The notes below the pieces were generated by a model. The model saw only the letters and a list, made by a program, of their open reading frames with translations. It was not told the origin of the DNA and made no database searches. DNA of 41,294 bases from Moorena sp. SIO3I8 (GTDB lineage: Bacteria; Cyanobacteriota; Cyanobacteriia; Cyanobacteriales; Coleofasciculaceae). The translations under genes were made by a program, and so were the position numbers. The DNA lies in NCBI RefSeq assembly GCF_010692325.1, contig NZ_JAAHHW010000056.1, forward strand, positions 1 to 41,294. The letters are read 5' to 3'. The first letter of the stretch is position 1. Every line of letters begins with the position of its first letter. Below, piece by piece: positions 18,379-24,532 of this stretch.

Positions 18379-19389
18379 ATGAGTGATCTGAATAAATCTA
18401 AACAACAGCTGATTCAGGAATTGAAAGCACTGCGCCGACAAGTGGATCAACTTAAAGCTACACGAATTGTCTTCAGTGCTCAACATCAGCTATTTAAAAC
18501 CTATGGCACCATAATGCAAACAGCCTCTGGCTCCCTGATGCTTAGAGCTTTGTTACAAGATATACTCCACGTTGCTGGTCGCCTCACTAAGGCAGAGGAG
18601 AGTAGCCTGTTTTTACTCAATACTGATGGTGTGGTCACTGAGAGTATTCTAGCTCGCGGTGCAACCCTCCCACGATATAAAAAGCAGATCATTGGTCAGG
18701 TTCTAGACCAAGGTTTAGCTGGTTGGGTTAGCCGCCATCGCGAAGTTGGGCTGATAAAGGACACTATCGATGATGACCGCTGGCTTACCTTACCTGATCA
18801 GCCCTATCAAGTACGCTCAGTATTAGCTGTACCTATTCTCAGGGGTAAGAGGTTATTAGGCATTATCACCCTAATGCATTCCCAGGCGGGACACTTTGGC
18901 TCTAAATCTGCCCGTTTAATGGAAATGACTGCTGAGTCCATGGCTTTGATCTTAGAGAATGCTCAACTCCACAGTCAACAACAACAGCTAGGGCAACAGT
19001 CTCCTCAGAAATATCCAGTTTTATCCCCAACAAATAAGCTCACTGAGAGTTCAGATAATTTCTCTTCTCTGGGAATTTACATAATTTATAGTAAAGGTAA
19101 TTTTCTATATGTTAATCCCAAAATGGCCGAAATTTTTGGCTATTCCTTTGGTGAACTTATTTCTCGGCAATCATTACTACAAGTGGTGGCAGAAGACAAG
19201 CGTAAATTTGTCGATGAACGAATCACTAATTGTCTTCAGGGTCAGGGTAAAAATCTATACTTTACCTTTCCTGGTCAGTGTAAAGATGGTAGCAGGATTA
19301 ACGTAGAAATTTATGGATCCCGAACTAAATTATACGGTAAGTTAGTAATCATTGGAGCTTTGCGAAGACTTAATCATTTAAGCGGTTAG
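18379..19389 (+). CDS. GAF-PAS sensory protein without output domain
   Basis: 336 residues from the ATG at 18379, chosen because GGAGG lies five bases upstream; the frame itself opens at 18364. An N-terminal coiled coil (NKSKQQLIQELKALRRQVDQ) is followed by a GAF domain at about 35-200 (GQVLDQGLAGWVSRHREVG, YQVRSVLAVPILRGKRLLG). A PAS domain spans about 225-335 (GNFLYVNPKMAEIFGYSFGE). No kinase, cyclase or DNA-binding domain is present, so it may be an accessory sensor acting through protein contacts. The GAF lacks the Cys-His pair of bilin-binding domains. No operon partners are visible. Confidence 0.82.
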   Translation: MSDLNKSKQQLIQELKALRRQVDQLKATRIVFSAQHQLFKTYGTIMQTASGSLMLRALLQDILHVAGRLTKAEESSLFLLNTDGVVTESILARGATLPRYKKQIIGQVLDQGLAGWVSRHREVGLIKDTIDDDRWLTLPDQPYQVRSVLAVPILRGKRLLGIITLMHSQAGHFGSKSARLMEMTAESMALILENAQLHSQQQQLGQQSPQKYPVLSPTNKLTESSDNFSSLGIYIIYSKGNFLYVNPKMAEIFGYSFGELISRQSLLQVVAEDKRKFVDERITNCLQGQGKNLYFTFPGQCKDGSRINVEIYGSRTKLYGKLVIIGALRRLNHLSG

Positions 19390-19501
19390 GTTCTATGGTG
19401 TATTCTCTAGTGTGTTGGCTATAGCCATACTATTTCCATGATATTTATTTATCGCAAGGTTGTTTAAAAAATAGGTTTTATAAAAATTATGGATAGTGTC
19501 T

Positions 19502-19921
19502 CTAATTCTTTGATAGTTTACGGCTGATTCGCTTAATATTTCTGGAACGGCTAGCAATGGTAGCTTTCCCTTTACCAATTTGTACAAAAACTTTACCAGA
19601 AAAAATATTACTGAGGGCTGGGCGTTGGTAAACTACAAAATCTTCTAGCTTTGATGTTTCCTCAAACCCCATCTCGGTCAGAGCATCCTGGAGAGCAGCG
19701 CTAAAAACTTTCTTACTCTTGAATTCTAGGGATACTGTAACGGTTCGATTGAAGTAGGTACCTAATAAACCACCGATTAGGCCAAAAATTACACCAACAC
19801 TATAGGGCATCCCTGTCACCAGACTTAGCCTCAAAACTTGCGAGGAAAATACAGTGGTAATGAGGGTTGTGCAGGTGAAGTAGTACAAAAATGTTATTAA
19901 TAAACCGGGACCAAGCTGCAT
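19502..19921 (-). CDS. two-pass membrane protein of unknown function
   Basis: 139 residues. Two hydrophobic segments lie in the first half (LLITFLYYFTCTTLITTVFS and YSVGVIFGLIGGLLGTYF). A basic soluble C-terminal part follows with an alpha/beta pattern (SAALQDALTEMGFEET, DFVVYQRP, GKVFVQIGKGKATIASRSRNIKRISRKL). The tail looks like a small ferredoxin-fold domain, as in several conserved cyanobacterial hypothetical proteins. No function can be assigned. Confidence 0.65.
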   Translation of the reverse strand: MQLGPGLLITFLYYFTCTTLITTVFSSQVLRLSLVTGMPYSVGVIFGLIGGLLGTYFNRTVTVSLEFKSKKVFSAALQDALTEMGFEETSKLEDFVVYQRPALSNIFSGKVFVQIGKGKATIASRSRNIKRISRKLSKN

Positions 19922-19944
19922 AGAAATTTTCTTTGATGTTATAA

Positions 19945-20205
19945 CTATACATTTGCCATTAGTTTAAGACATTTTGAATCTGTTTCAACTGTTTTTTCCT
20001 TTAGCGATCGCTTGAGCTGCCCATCTCGATCTTCCCAGAGAGGTAAATCTCGGTCTCTATCCAGGGATGGATGATAAAATTCCTGGGGTAGTGCCAGGAC
20101 TAACATACCTTCGTCTAGCTGATCAACTGCTTCACAGGAGTTGATCAAGTTAGCGATCGCTTTTAGCGGAAGCTTTGCTTCATCGCGTGTAGAAGGGAAA
20201 TCCAC
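19945..20205 (-). CDS. hypothetical protein, possibly a truncated gene
   Basis: 86 residues from a GTG at 20205. The body (LINSCEAVDQLDEGMLVLAL and following, acidic and Asp/Leu rich) looks like real protein, but no family is recognised. The first 18 residues (STRDEAKLPLKAIA) are encoded by a short palindromic repeat containing GATGAAGCAAAGCTTCCGC and the octamer GCGATCGC, so the original N-terminus may have been replaced. An in-frame stop lies just upstream at 20236-20238. It may be a gene remnant. Confidence 0.4.
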   Translation of the reverse strand: MDFPSTRDEAKLPLKAIANLINSCEAVDQLDEGMLVLALPQEFYHPSLDRDRDLPLWEDRDGQLKRSLKEKTVETDSKCLKLMANV

Positions 20206-20277
20206 CAGGGAGGTACTGCCCCTCCTACCACTGCGTTATCAGCACAGTGCCTCGCTTTTCGGCTTCTGGTGGTTAGA

Positions 20278-20363
20278 GGAAGATGGAGGACTCGAACCCC
20301 TACAACATCGCTGCCATACCACGGTTTTCAAGACCGATTGCCGTCCACTCGGCGGCATCTTCC
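20278..20363 (-). tRNA. tRNA-Ser (UGA anticodon)
   Basis: A canonical class II tRNA of 86 nt. Acceptor arms GGAAGAT/ATCTTCC pair; the anticodon loop in CGGTCTTGAAAACCG gives TGA; a long variable arm is present; the T arm is GGGGTTCGAGTCCCC. No encoded CCA. Regular structure suggests the normal chromosomal gene, not part of the divergent array at 22.6-24 kb. Confidence 0.95.
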
Positions 20364-20366
20364 TTA

Positions 20367-20444
20367 AGGTGCGCTTTCCGTGATGGCGAACGCGCCCCGC
20401 GTGACCTACGGTCAAGGGATTGCTCGCCATCACGGGTCGCACCT
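20367..20444. repeat. 78-bp palindromic repeat between two tRNA genes
   Basis: Outer arms AGGTGCG / CGCACCT and inner arms CGTGATGGCGA / TCGCCATCACG form a long imperfect hairpin exactly between tRNA-Ser and tRNA-His. The outer arms match the palindrome at 12317-12339. Confidence 0.65.
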
Positions 20445-20447
20445 AAG

Positions 20448-20522
20448 GGTGTCTGACGGGACTTGAACCCGTTATGACTGGTTCCACAAACCAGCGCCGC
20501 GACCACTTTGGCTTCAGACACC
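20448..20522 (-). tRNA. tRNA-His (GUG anticodon)
   Basis: 75 nt. Acceptor GGTGTCTG/CAGACACC pairing; anticodon arm CTGGT-TTGTGGA-ACCAG gives GTG; the T arm has GTTCAAGTCCC. Regular class I structure with no encoded CCA. Confidence 0.95.
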
Positions 20523-20567
20523 ACGTTGTTTAAAACAATACAAATTCCTAATTATTTAGTCCTAATT

Positions 20568-20709
20568 ACAGCGTTTTTCATAATGATGAGGTATACAGGT
20601 TTTTTTCCCTGTTCCCTGTTCCCTGTTCCCTGTTCCCTGTTCCCTGCTCCCTGCTCCCTGCTCCCTTTTTCTATAAATCCTCTGTTCACAACTCAAATAA
20701 AAATGCTAT
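20568..20709. mobile_element. TATAGCG/GAGGTAC miniature element, copy F
   Basis: Left end ACAGCGTTTTTCATAATGA then TGAGGTATAC; right end in reverse ATAGCATTTTTATTTGAG. The core is TTCCCTG/CTCCCTG heptamers (20607-20665). The outermost bases differ a little from other copies (ACAGC). The right end overlaps the 3' end of the NADAR gene and supplies its stop codon. Confidence 0.6.
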
Positions 20710-21193
20710 CGTTAGCATCAAGTTGCTTGTCACGCAATATTGCCCTGACTGTCATTAAAATCTCTCCTAGTTTGTTTTTACCACTACCATCAGCACCACA
20801 ACCCCAGTAATAATCTATGGGTGAATTCTCAACAATTAGCTGATCACCTGTAGCAAGTAGTAACTGGCGAAGATCACCATGGGTTTCAAATTTTCGTAAC
20901 ACTCCTCGCTGCATAATCTCATCTTTGACTTTTTCCCAATCATCACGAAGAGGATGAGAGCGATTGGCCGTAGGCCACGCTACGCGAACGCGTCCCATTT
21001 TTGCTGCTTCCTTTGGTGTTTTTGCCTCACGGATTTTGTCATACCAAGAGGAATCAGTGGTCACAAATTTTTGGGCTTGGAAGAAATGCTCACTAGTCAC
21101 CCACCACAATTTATCTAGCTCAAAGCCATGTCGGGAGAAGTTGGAAAAACAACCATAGGGTTTTTGGCGAGTACCGTAAAAATAGATTGTCAT
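20693..21193 (-). CDS. NADAR family protein (YbiA-like N-glycosidase fold)
   Basis: 166 residues matching the NADAR/YbiA family: FYGTRQKPYGCFSNFS near the start, the conserved TSEHFFQAQKF with Glu35, and SPIDYYWGCGADGSGKNKLG near the C-terminus. Family members cleave N-glycosidic bonds of riboflavin-pathway intermediates or ADP-ribosylated substrates. Residues 69-77 (VRVAWPTAN) are an extra segment in the middle of the usual GRxRxHPLR stretch, encoded by a short palindromic repeat. The last residues (SIFI) and stop come from miniature element copy F. A MITE is inserted six bases before the start codon, so the native promoter and ribosome site are displaced. The gene may be poorly expressed. 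Confidence 0.85.
   Translation of the reverse strand: MTIYFYGTRQKPYGCFSNFSRHGFELDKLWWVTSEHFFQAQKFVTTDSSWYDKIREAKTPKEAAKMGRVRVAWPTANRSHPLRDDWEKVKDEIMQRGVLRKFETHGDLRQLLLATGDQLIVENSPIDYYWGCGADGSGKNKLGEILMTVRAILRDKQLDANDSIFI
20966..20992. repeat. in-frame 27-bp palindromic repeat inside the NADAR gene
   Basis: GGCCGTAGGCCACGCTACGC plus GAACGCG. It adds nine codons (VRVAWPTAN) without breaking the frame. The motif GGCCACGCTACGC recurs in pixL (35741-35767 and 35840-35866). Confidence 0.65.
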
Positions 21194-21199
21194 AATCGT

Positions 21200-21347
21200 G
21201 GCGTTGCTGAATTAAGGAATGAATGCGCGATCATTTGGTTTTATTAAAGCCCCCTAAATCCCCCAATTCTGGGGGACTTTGATAGTTTTGTTACCCCCAG
21301 AATTGGGGGGCTAGGGGGGCAAAACCATACGCATAATCAGCAACGCC
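21200..21347. mobile_element. MITE with 8-bp target duplication at the NADAR start
   Basis: Terminal inverted repeats GGCGTTGCTGA (21200-21210) and TCAGCAACGCC (21337-21347). The interior is a large G-rich palindrome (CCCCCAATTCTGGGGG, then CCCCCAGAATTGGGGGG). The 8-bp sequence ATAATCGT occurs directly on both sides (21192-21199 and 21348-21355), a target site duplication. No coding capacity. The right flank continues TGCTGAAT, resembling the element's own end, so it may have inserted into an older copy. Confidence 0.8.
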
Positions 21348-21589
21348 ATAATCGTTGCTGAATAATGAGAATGCTGACCACTCAGCCAGGTGGAAACCTC
21401 AAGGTTTTATGGAACCTACAACCATAGTCCCTGGATTTTATCGATGGTTGACCTTTATGGTTTGAAGGTTGATCAGCTAAGGTTTGATGATTGAGGTTTA
21501 AGGGTTAACCGTTAACCTTTGACCTTTAAATTTAGAAAGAAAAAACCATAAATTTAGAGATTTTCGAGTGACCAACACGTCTCACCATT

Positions 21590-22225
21590 TTAATCGGGAA
21601 TTTCGATCATTGTCCTGGCATTGCTGATCGAGAGTACTCGATCAACTGTTGACTTGAACTGTTCAATAAAGGTTTGTCGTCTCTCAAGTTCTTCAGCCAG
21701 GTTAGTGGGATCGAGTAGTTCAACCCCTTCTCTAGCTAGAAAGCTATCTGCCAAGGATTGATACTTCTGTGAACCAACGGATGCATTCTGTCCTAGCACT
21801 TCCAGAGCTAGTTTATCAAGTCTTTCTTTGACTCGTGCTTGTGCCATCTTATAGTGATTCAGGGTTTTAGTATATGCTGACTGCATAGTACCGATAACTG
21901 CTTCATAATACCTGATAAACATCTTCATCTCAATGGCTTCTGCCACAGTCATCTCTTGGTCAGCAACCGTAACCATTGTAGAAGCATTGGATAAGACAAT
22001 TACTCTCTTGATCGTCCGTCGTCTGGCAATCAGAGCATCCACTTTTTGCAAAGCCGCTTTAGCTTTTATCTCATAATCTTCTCGTGATTTGAAGCCTGTT
22101 GGCACTTGACCGACTTCAACCACAGAAATTAAGGTGTTGTTGTCCAAAGCTGCTCTGGCTGAGTCAATGCGCTTTTCCAGCAAGGTCAACTCTGCTAGAG
22201 CATCTGTGACAGTCATAGTTGTCAT
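21590..22225 (-). CDS. coiled-coil protein resembling a phage hypothetical family
   Basis: 211 residues, soluble, mostly helical. The N-terminal part DALAELTLLEKRIDSARAAL is followed by an ALQKVDALIARRRTIKRVIV helix, then LSNASTMVTVADQEMTVAEA with IEMK, then a long basic helix. The pattern 'RR-IK-AI-SNA-T-V-I-MTVAEAIE-K' recalls uncharacterised proteins of tailed phages; this is memory of the family, not a search result. The start follows a purine-rich AGGAGGGTAAA leader, a good ribosome site. It lies next to the tRNA array, on the same strand, and may mark the remains of a phage or plasmid segment. Confidence 0.65.
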   Translation of the reverse strand: MTTMTVTDALAELTLLEKRIDSARAALDNNTLISVVEVGQVPTGFKSREDYEIKAKAALQKVDALIARRRTIKRVIVLSNASTMVTVADQEMTVAEAIEMKMFIRYYEAVIGTMQSAYTKTLNHYKMAQARVKERLDKLALEVLGQNASVGSQKYQSLADSFLAREGVELLDPTNLAEELERRQTFIEQFKSTVDRVLSISNARTMIEIPD

Positions 22226-22651
22226 TTTACCCTCCTTATCTCTTCATTGGTATCTCCTAGCTAATCACTTGTAAACCCTGCTGTTATTTAACTTATTAGG
22301 TAAACATAGTATTTATATAAAAAGGGAACAGGGAACAGGGAACAGGGAACAGGGAACAGTAGTAAAGAGCTCTTTTTTTTAAATTATGAACAATTAGCAA
22401 GATTGTTCAGGTTCTATTGATAACTATTAAAATCAGGTAAATCGTTACTTTTTATTGGTTGTTTGTTACTTGAAAAATTTAAATTTACGAACTCCTTTAA
22501 ATGATAAGTATTCAAGCAGAGATGATAAGCTGATGTGCATTTAAATTGGTTATTCCCCGTTCCCTATTCCCTGATCCGAAGTTCCCTTTGAACAATTTAG
22601 GTATCCCAATCTAAATGCTGAACAGCTTATGACATCATGCCTGCAAATTGG
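22226..22651. other. intergenic region with GGGAACA heptamers
   Basis: Contains five to six GGGAACA heptamers (22323-22358), a poly-T stretch and AT-rich DNA, then a TTCCCTATTCCCTG piece at about 22560. No gene or structured RNA seen before the tRNA array. Confidence 0.5.
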
Positions 22652-22726
22652 TGGCAGGGGTGAGAATTGCACTCACTGATTTCCAGGGTATGAACCTGGC
22701 GAGCCTACTCTTGCTCCATCCCTGCG
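22652..22726 (-). tRNA. divergent tRNA-Met (CAU)
   Basis: Anticodon arm CCAGG-TTCATAC-CCTGG gives CAT. Acceptor pairs GCAGGG/CCCTGC while the outermost pair is C against C, an initiator-like mismatch; however, the three G-C pairs of initiator anticodon stems are absent. The T loop reads TGCAATT instead of TTCGAAT. Last (3'-most) member of the leftward array. Confidence 0.6.
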
Positions 22727-22727
22727 A

Positions 22728-22801
22728 TACCCCTGACTGGATTTGAACCAGCAACACCTAGGTTCTAAGCCTAGAGCCTCTGCCAATTGGGCTACAGGGG
22801 T
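22728..22801 (-). tRNA. tRNA-Leu (UAG) with short variable region
   Basis: Acceptor ACCCCTG/CAGGGGT, anticodon arm CTAGG-CTTAGAA-CCTAG giving TAG (codon CUA), T arm CTGGTTCAAATCCAG. At 74 nt it has a five-base variable loop, whereas leucine tRNAs normally carry a long variable arm. Identity from the anticodon only. Confidence 0.75.
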
Positions 22802-22805
22802 TTGG

Positions 22806-22884
22806 ATCCGAGGGGCAGAATTTGCGCTTATGACCAATTGACTGTTGGTCAACTGGACTAAACCAAACTGCGCCACATCTGGAT
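22806..22884 (-). pseudogene. decayed tRNA
   Basis: Remnant with D-arm-like GTGGCGCAGTTTGG and an anticodon-like hairpin CAGTTGA-CCAACAG-TCAATTG, but without U33 and without a pairing T arm. Acceptor pairing ATCC/GGAT is partial. It sits in register between two intact genes of the array. Confidence 0.45.
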
Positions 22885-22890
22885 AATTGG

Positions 22891-22966
22891 TACTCCCGAC
22901 AGGATTTGAACCTGTAAAAAAACTAGAATCTCGGTCTAGTGCGTCTACCAATTCCGCCACGGGAGC
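22891..22966 (-). tRNA. tRNA-Leu-like (GAG) with collapsed variable arm
   Basis: Acceptor GCTCCCG/CGGGAGT, discriminator A and encoded CCA (22888-22890). The D arm GTGGCGGAATTGGTAGACGC is typical of leucine tRNAs. Anticodon arm CTAGA-CCGAGAT-TCTAG gives GAG with C at position 33. The variable region is only a T run. T arm ACAGGTTCAAATCCTGT is intact. Confidence 0.65.
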
Positions 22967-22968
22967 GT

Positions 22969-23044
22969 ATACCCCTGGCAGGATTTGAACCTGCAAAACA
23001 CTCGTTCTGGGGGAGTGATGTCTACCAATTGCATCACAGGGGTA
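22969..23044 (-). tRNA. tRNA-Leu-like (CAG), divergent
   Basis: Acceptor TACCCCT/AGGGGTA pairs fully and the T arm GCAGGTTCAAATCCTGC is intact. The anticodon stem CACTC/GAGTG encloses nine bases (CCCCAGAAC), best read as CAG with poor position 33. The D arm GCAATTGGTAGACATC is leucine-like. Function doubtful. Confidence 0.5.
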
Positions 23045-23047
23045 AAG

Positions 23048-23121
23048 TCGGGGTGACAGGATTTGAACCTGCGACATCTTGCTCCCAAAGCAAGCGCGCT
23101 ACCAAACTGCGCTACACCCCG
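23048..23121 (-). tRNA. tRNA-Pro (UGG)
   Basis: Acceptor CGGGGTG/CACCCCG, anticodon arm CTTGC-TTTGGGA-GCAAG giving TGG, T arm GCAGGTTCAAATCCTGT. A regular, probably functional class I tRNA. Confidence 0.92.
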
Positions 23122-23125
23122 TTGG

Positions 23126-23199
23126 TACTCCTGGTGGGAGTCGAACCCACAACTGACCGTTTTTAAAACGGTCGCCTCTGCCAATTGGGCTACAGGAGC
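23126..23199 (-). tRNA. tRNA-Leu (UAA) with short variable region
   Basis: Acceptor GCTCCTG/CAGGAGT, discriminator A and encoded CCA (23123-23125). Anticodon arm ACCGT-TTTAAAA-ACGGT gives TAA (codon UUA). T arm GTGGGTTCGACTCCCAC. Like the UAG gene it has a class I body (TAGCCCAATTGGCAGAGGC) and lacks the long leucine variable arm. Confidence 0.75.
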
Positions 23200-23232
23200 A
23201 TATTTGATACCAAGTTGCTATCAAAATTGATT

Positions 23233-23307
23233 TGGGTTAAAGGTTAAAGGTTAAAGGTTGAAGGTTAACCTTCAACCAGTTAACCTTCAACCGGTTAACC
23301 TTCAACA
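23233..23307. repeat. GGTTAAA / GGTTGAAGGTTAACC repeat inside the tRNA array
   Basis: GGTTAAA heptamers followed by palindromic GGTTGAAGGTTAACCTTCAA units. It splits the array into two parts. Related GGTTGAAGGTT units appear in frame in pixL. Confidence 0.7.
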
Positions 23308-23312
23308 ATAGA

Positions 23313-23385
23313 ATGCCGGAGTTGGACTCGAACCAACTTCTCCGTGATTCAGAGTCACGGCGACTTGCCAATCGTCCATCCGGCA
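23313..23385 (-). tRNA. tRNA-Gln (CUG)
   Basis: Acceptor TGCCGGA/TCCGGCA, anticodon arm CGTGA-CTCTGAA-TCACG giving CTG, T arm GTTGGTTCGAGTCCAAC. Regular structure. Confidence 0.9.
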
Positions 23386-23412
23386 TTTAGCACTTGCAAT
23401 AGCAAGTGACAG

Positions 23413-23487
23413 TCCCCCAAGGTCGGCATCGAACCGACGACCTCTCGCTTTTCAGGCGAGCGCTCTACCCAACTGAGCTACCGGGGG
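23413..23487 (-). tRNA. tRNA-Phe (GAA)
   Basis: Acceptor CCCCCGG/TTGGGGG with two G-T pairs, D arm TAGCTCAGTTGGGTAGAGC, anticodon arm CTCGC-CTGAAAA-GCGAG giving GAA, T arm GTCGGTTCGATGCCGAC. Confidence 0.92.
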
Positions 23488-23518
23488 ATACAAAGGATAA
23501 AAATGAAACCCCTCCTGA

Positions 23519-23591
23519 CTGCCCTGGCAGGGATCGAACCCGCGACCATCGAGTTAACAGCTCGCTGCTCTTCCAACTGAGCTACAGGGCA
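23519..23591 (-). tRNA. tRNA-Asn (GUU)
   Basis: Acceptor TGCCCTG/CAGGGCA, D arm TAGCTCAGTTGGAAGAGC, anticodon loop CTGTTAA giving GTT (one weak stem pair), discriminator G, T arm GCGGGTTCGATCCCTGC. Confidence 0.9.
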
Positions 23592-23595
23592 TTCA

Positions 23596-23670
23596 TCGTG
23601 CCGACGGGGATCGAACCCGCAATCACCTGCTTGAAAGGCAGGTGGCTTAACCAAATTTGCCTACGGCACG
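23596..23670 (-). tRNA. tRNA-Glu (UUC)
   Basis: Acceptor CGTGCCG/CGGCACG, anticodon arm CCTGC-CTTTCAA-GCAGG giving TTC, T arm GCGGGTTCGATCCCCGT. The D arm (TAGGCAAATTTGGTTAAGCC) is unlike the usual bacterial glutamate tRNA, so charging identity rests on the anticodon. Confidence 0.82.
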
Positions 23671-23679
23671 GCAAATAGC

Positions 23680-23749
23680 GCGGAGACTGAGATTTGAACT
23701 CAGATCAACGGTTTTGGAGACCGTCATGTTGCCAGTTACACCATCTCCG
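23680..23749 (-). tRNA. tRNA-Trp (CCA)
   Basis: 70 nt. Acceptor CGGAGAT/GTCTCCG, anticodon arm ACGGT-CTCCAAA-ACCGT giving CCA, T arm CTGAGTTCAAATCTCAG. The D arm GGTGTAACTGGCAACAT is phage-tRNA-like. Somewhat short. Confidence 0.8.
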
Positions 23750-23753
23750 TAGG

Positions 23754-23825
23754 TCGCAGCGGCGGGACTCGAACCCGCACTCTCCTGGTTATGAGCCAGG
23801 TGCTCTACCTTTGAGCTACGCTGCT
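23754..23825 (-). tRNA. tRNA-Met (CAU)
   Basis: Acceptor GCAGCG/CGCTGC with an outer A-G mismatch, D arm TAGCTCAAAGGTAGAGC, anticodon arm CCTGG-CTCATAA-CCAGG giving CAT, T arm GCGGGTTCGAGTCCCGC. Second CAT gene of the array. Confidence 0.88.
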
Positions 23826-23837
23826 AGGTCACTAATT

Positions 23838-23895
23838 GGAGTCACTGATTGGAGCAGGATTTGCACCTGCAACCGATAAAAGCGACTGCAAAGAG
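23838..23895 (-). pseudogene. 3' half of a decayed tRNA, possibly Cys-type
   Basis: An intact T arm (GCAGGTGCAAATCCTGC) follows a TTTGCAG stretch that could be a GCA anticodon loop, but no D arm or acceptor 5' strand exists before the next tRNA gene begins. A TTGGAGTCACTGA direct repeat lies at its 3' side. Confidence 0.4.
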
Positions 23896-23969
23896 CGAGG
23901 CTGACGGGAATCGAACCCGCGACTTCCTGTTCGACAGACAGGCGCTCTGACCATCTGAGCTACAGCCCC
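23896..23969 (-). tRNA. tRNA-Asp (GUC)
   Basis: Acceptor GGGGCTG/CAGCCTC, D arm TAGCTCAGATGGTCAGAGC, anticodon arm CCTGT-CTGTCGA-ACAGG giving GTC, discriminator G as expected for Asp, T arm GCGGGTTCGATTCCCGT. Confidence 0.93.
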
Positions 23970-24532
23970 AGGACTTGAACAGTTTATCCGTTCGACTTTA
24001 GATAAATCTCTGGGTTTACTCTGTGGGGAATCAACCCAAGGGTCCATCCCCACGTGATGAGCAAACACAGTTATATCCAAACATGAATCAAAAGGTATGT
24101 TACATATTTAGTTGTCAAGGTTCCGTGTAAGCTTTTGGATTCGAGCTTTTTGACTCTTTCCTCTGCGCTATGTTTTTATGCTACAACAATACTACAAGCG
24201 GTGTCAAGGGTTTGGGCAAACTTTTTTTGGAAATTTTTAGGAGTTATGTGGATAGCCCCAGAAAACAATATATGTAGTGTTTTTATATAAAACTAAACAC
24301 TATATGTATATTTAGGGGGGGTAAGTCCTAATTGCCAGAGGGGCAAGGGATGGTTTAACGGATGTAATGGATGACAGGATCGAGCAGATCTCGATCAGGA
24401 GAAACTTGTTAATAAGTTGTTCCTAGTCCCCCTTCCCCCTCTTCGGTCTCTTCTTCAATCCTCAAAGAGCGTGGGATGCCGATTAGGTATGATGTACAGA
24501 CAGTGCACTATGGCAATGAATAACAAGCAAGA
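23970..24532. other. region upstream of the tRNA array and ureF
   Basis: The first 80 bases contain tRNA-like debris (GTTCAAGTCC T-loop sequence and a GTGGGGA...TTCCCCAC stem at about 24022-24052) but no full cloverleaf. The rest should hold the promoter of the leftward array and that of rightward ureF. A GTTATGTGGATAG...CTATATGTATA AT-rich stretch near 24240-24315 is the best candidate zone. No gene seen. Confidence 0.4.

Noticed and set aside
20239-20524. Open frames over the tRNA-Ser and tRNA-His genes
   Set aside because: They read through two clear tRNA genes and the palindrome between them.
22673-24080. Several open frames across the tRNA array on both strands
   Set aside because: They are translations of tRNA T-arm and D-arm sequences; the cloverleaf structures explain the region.
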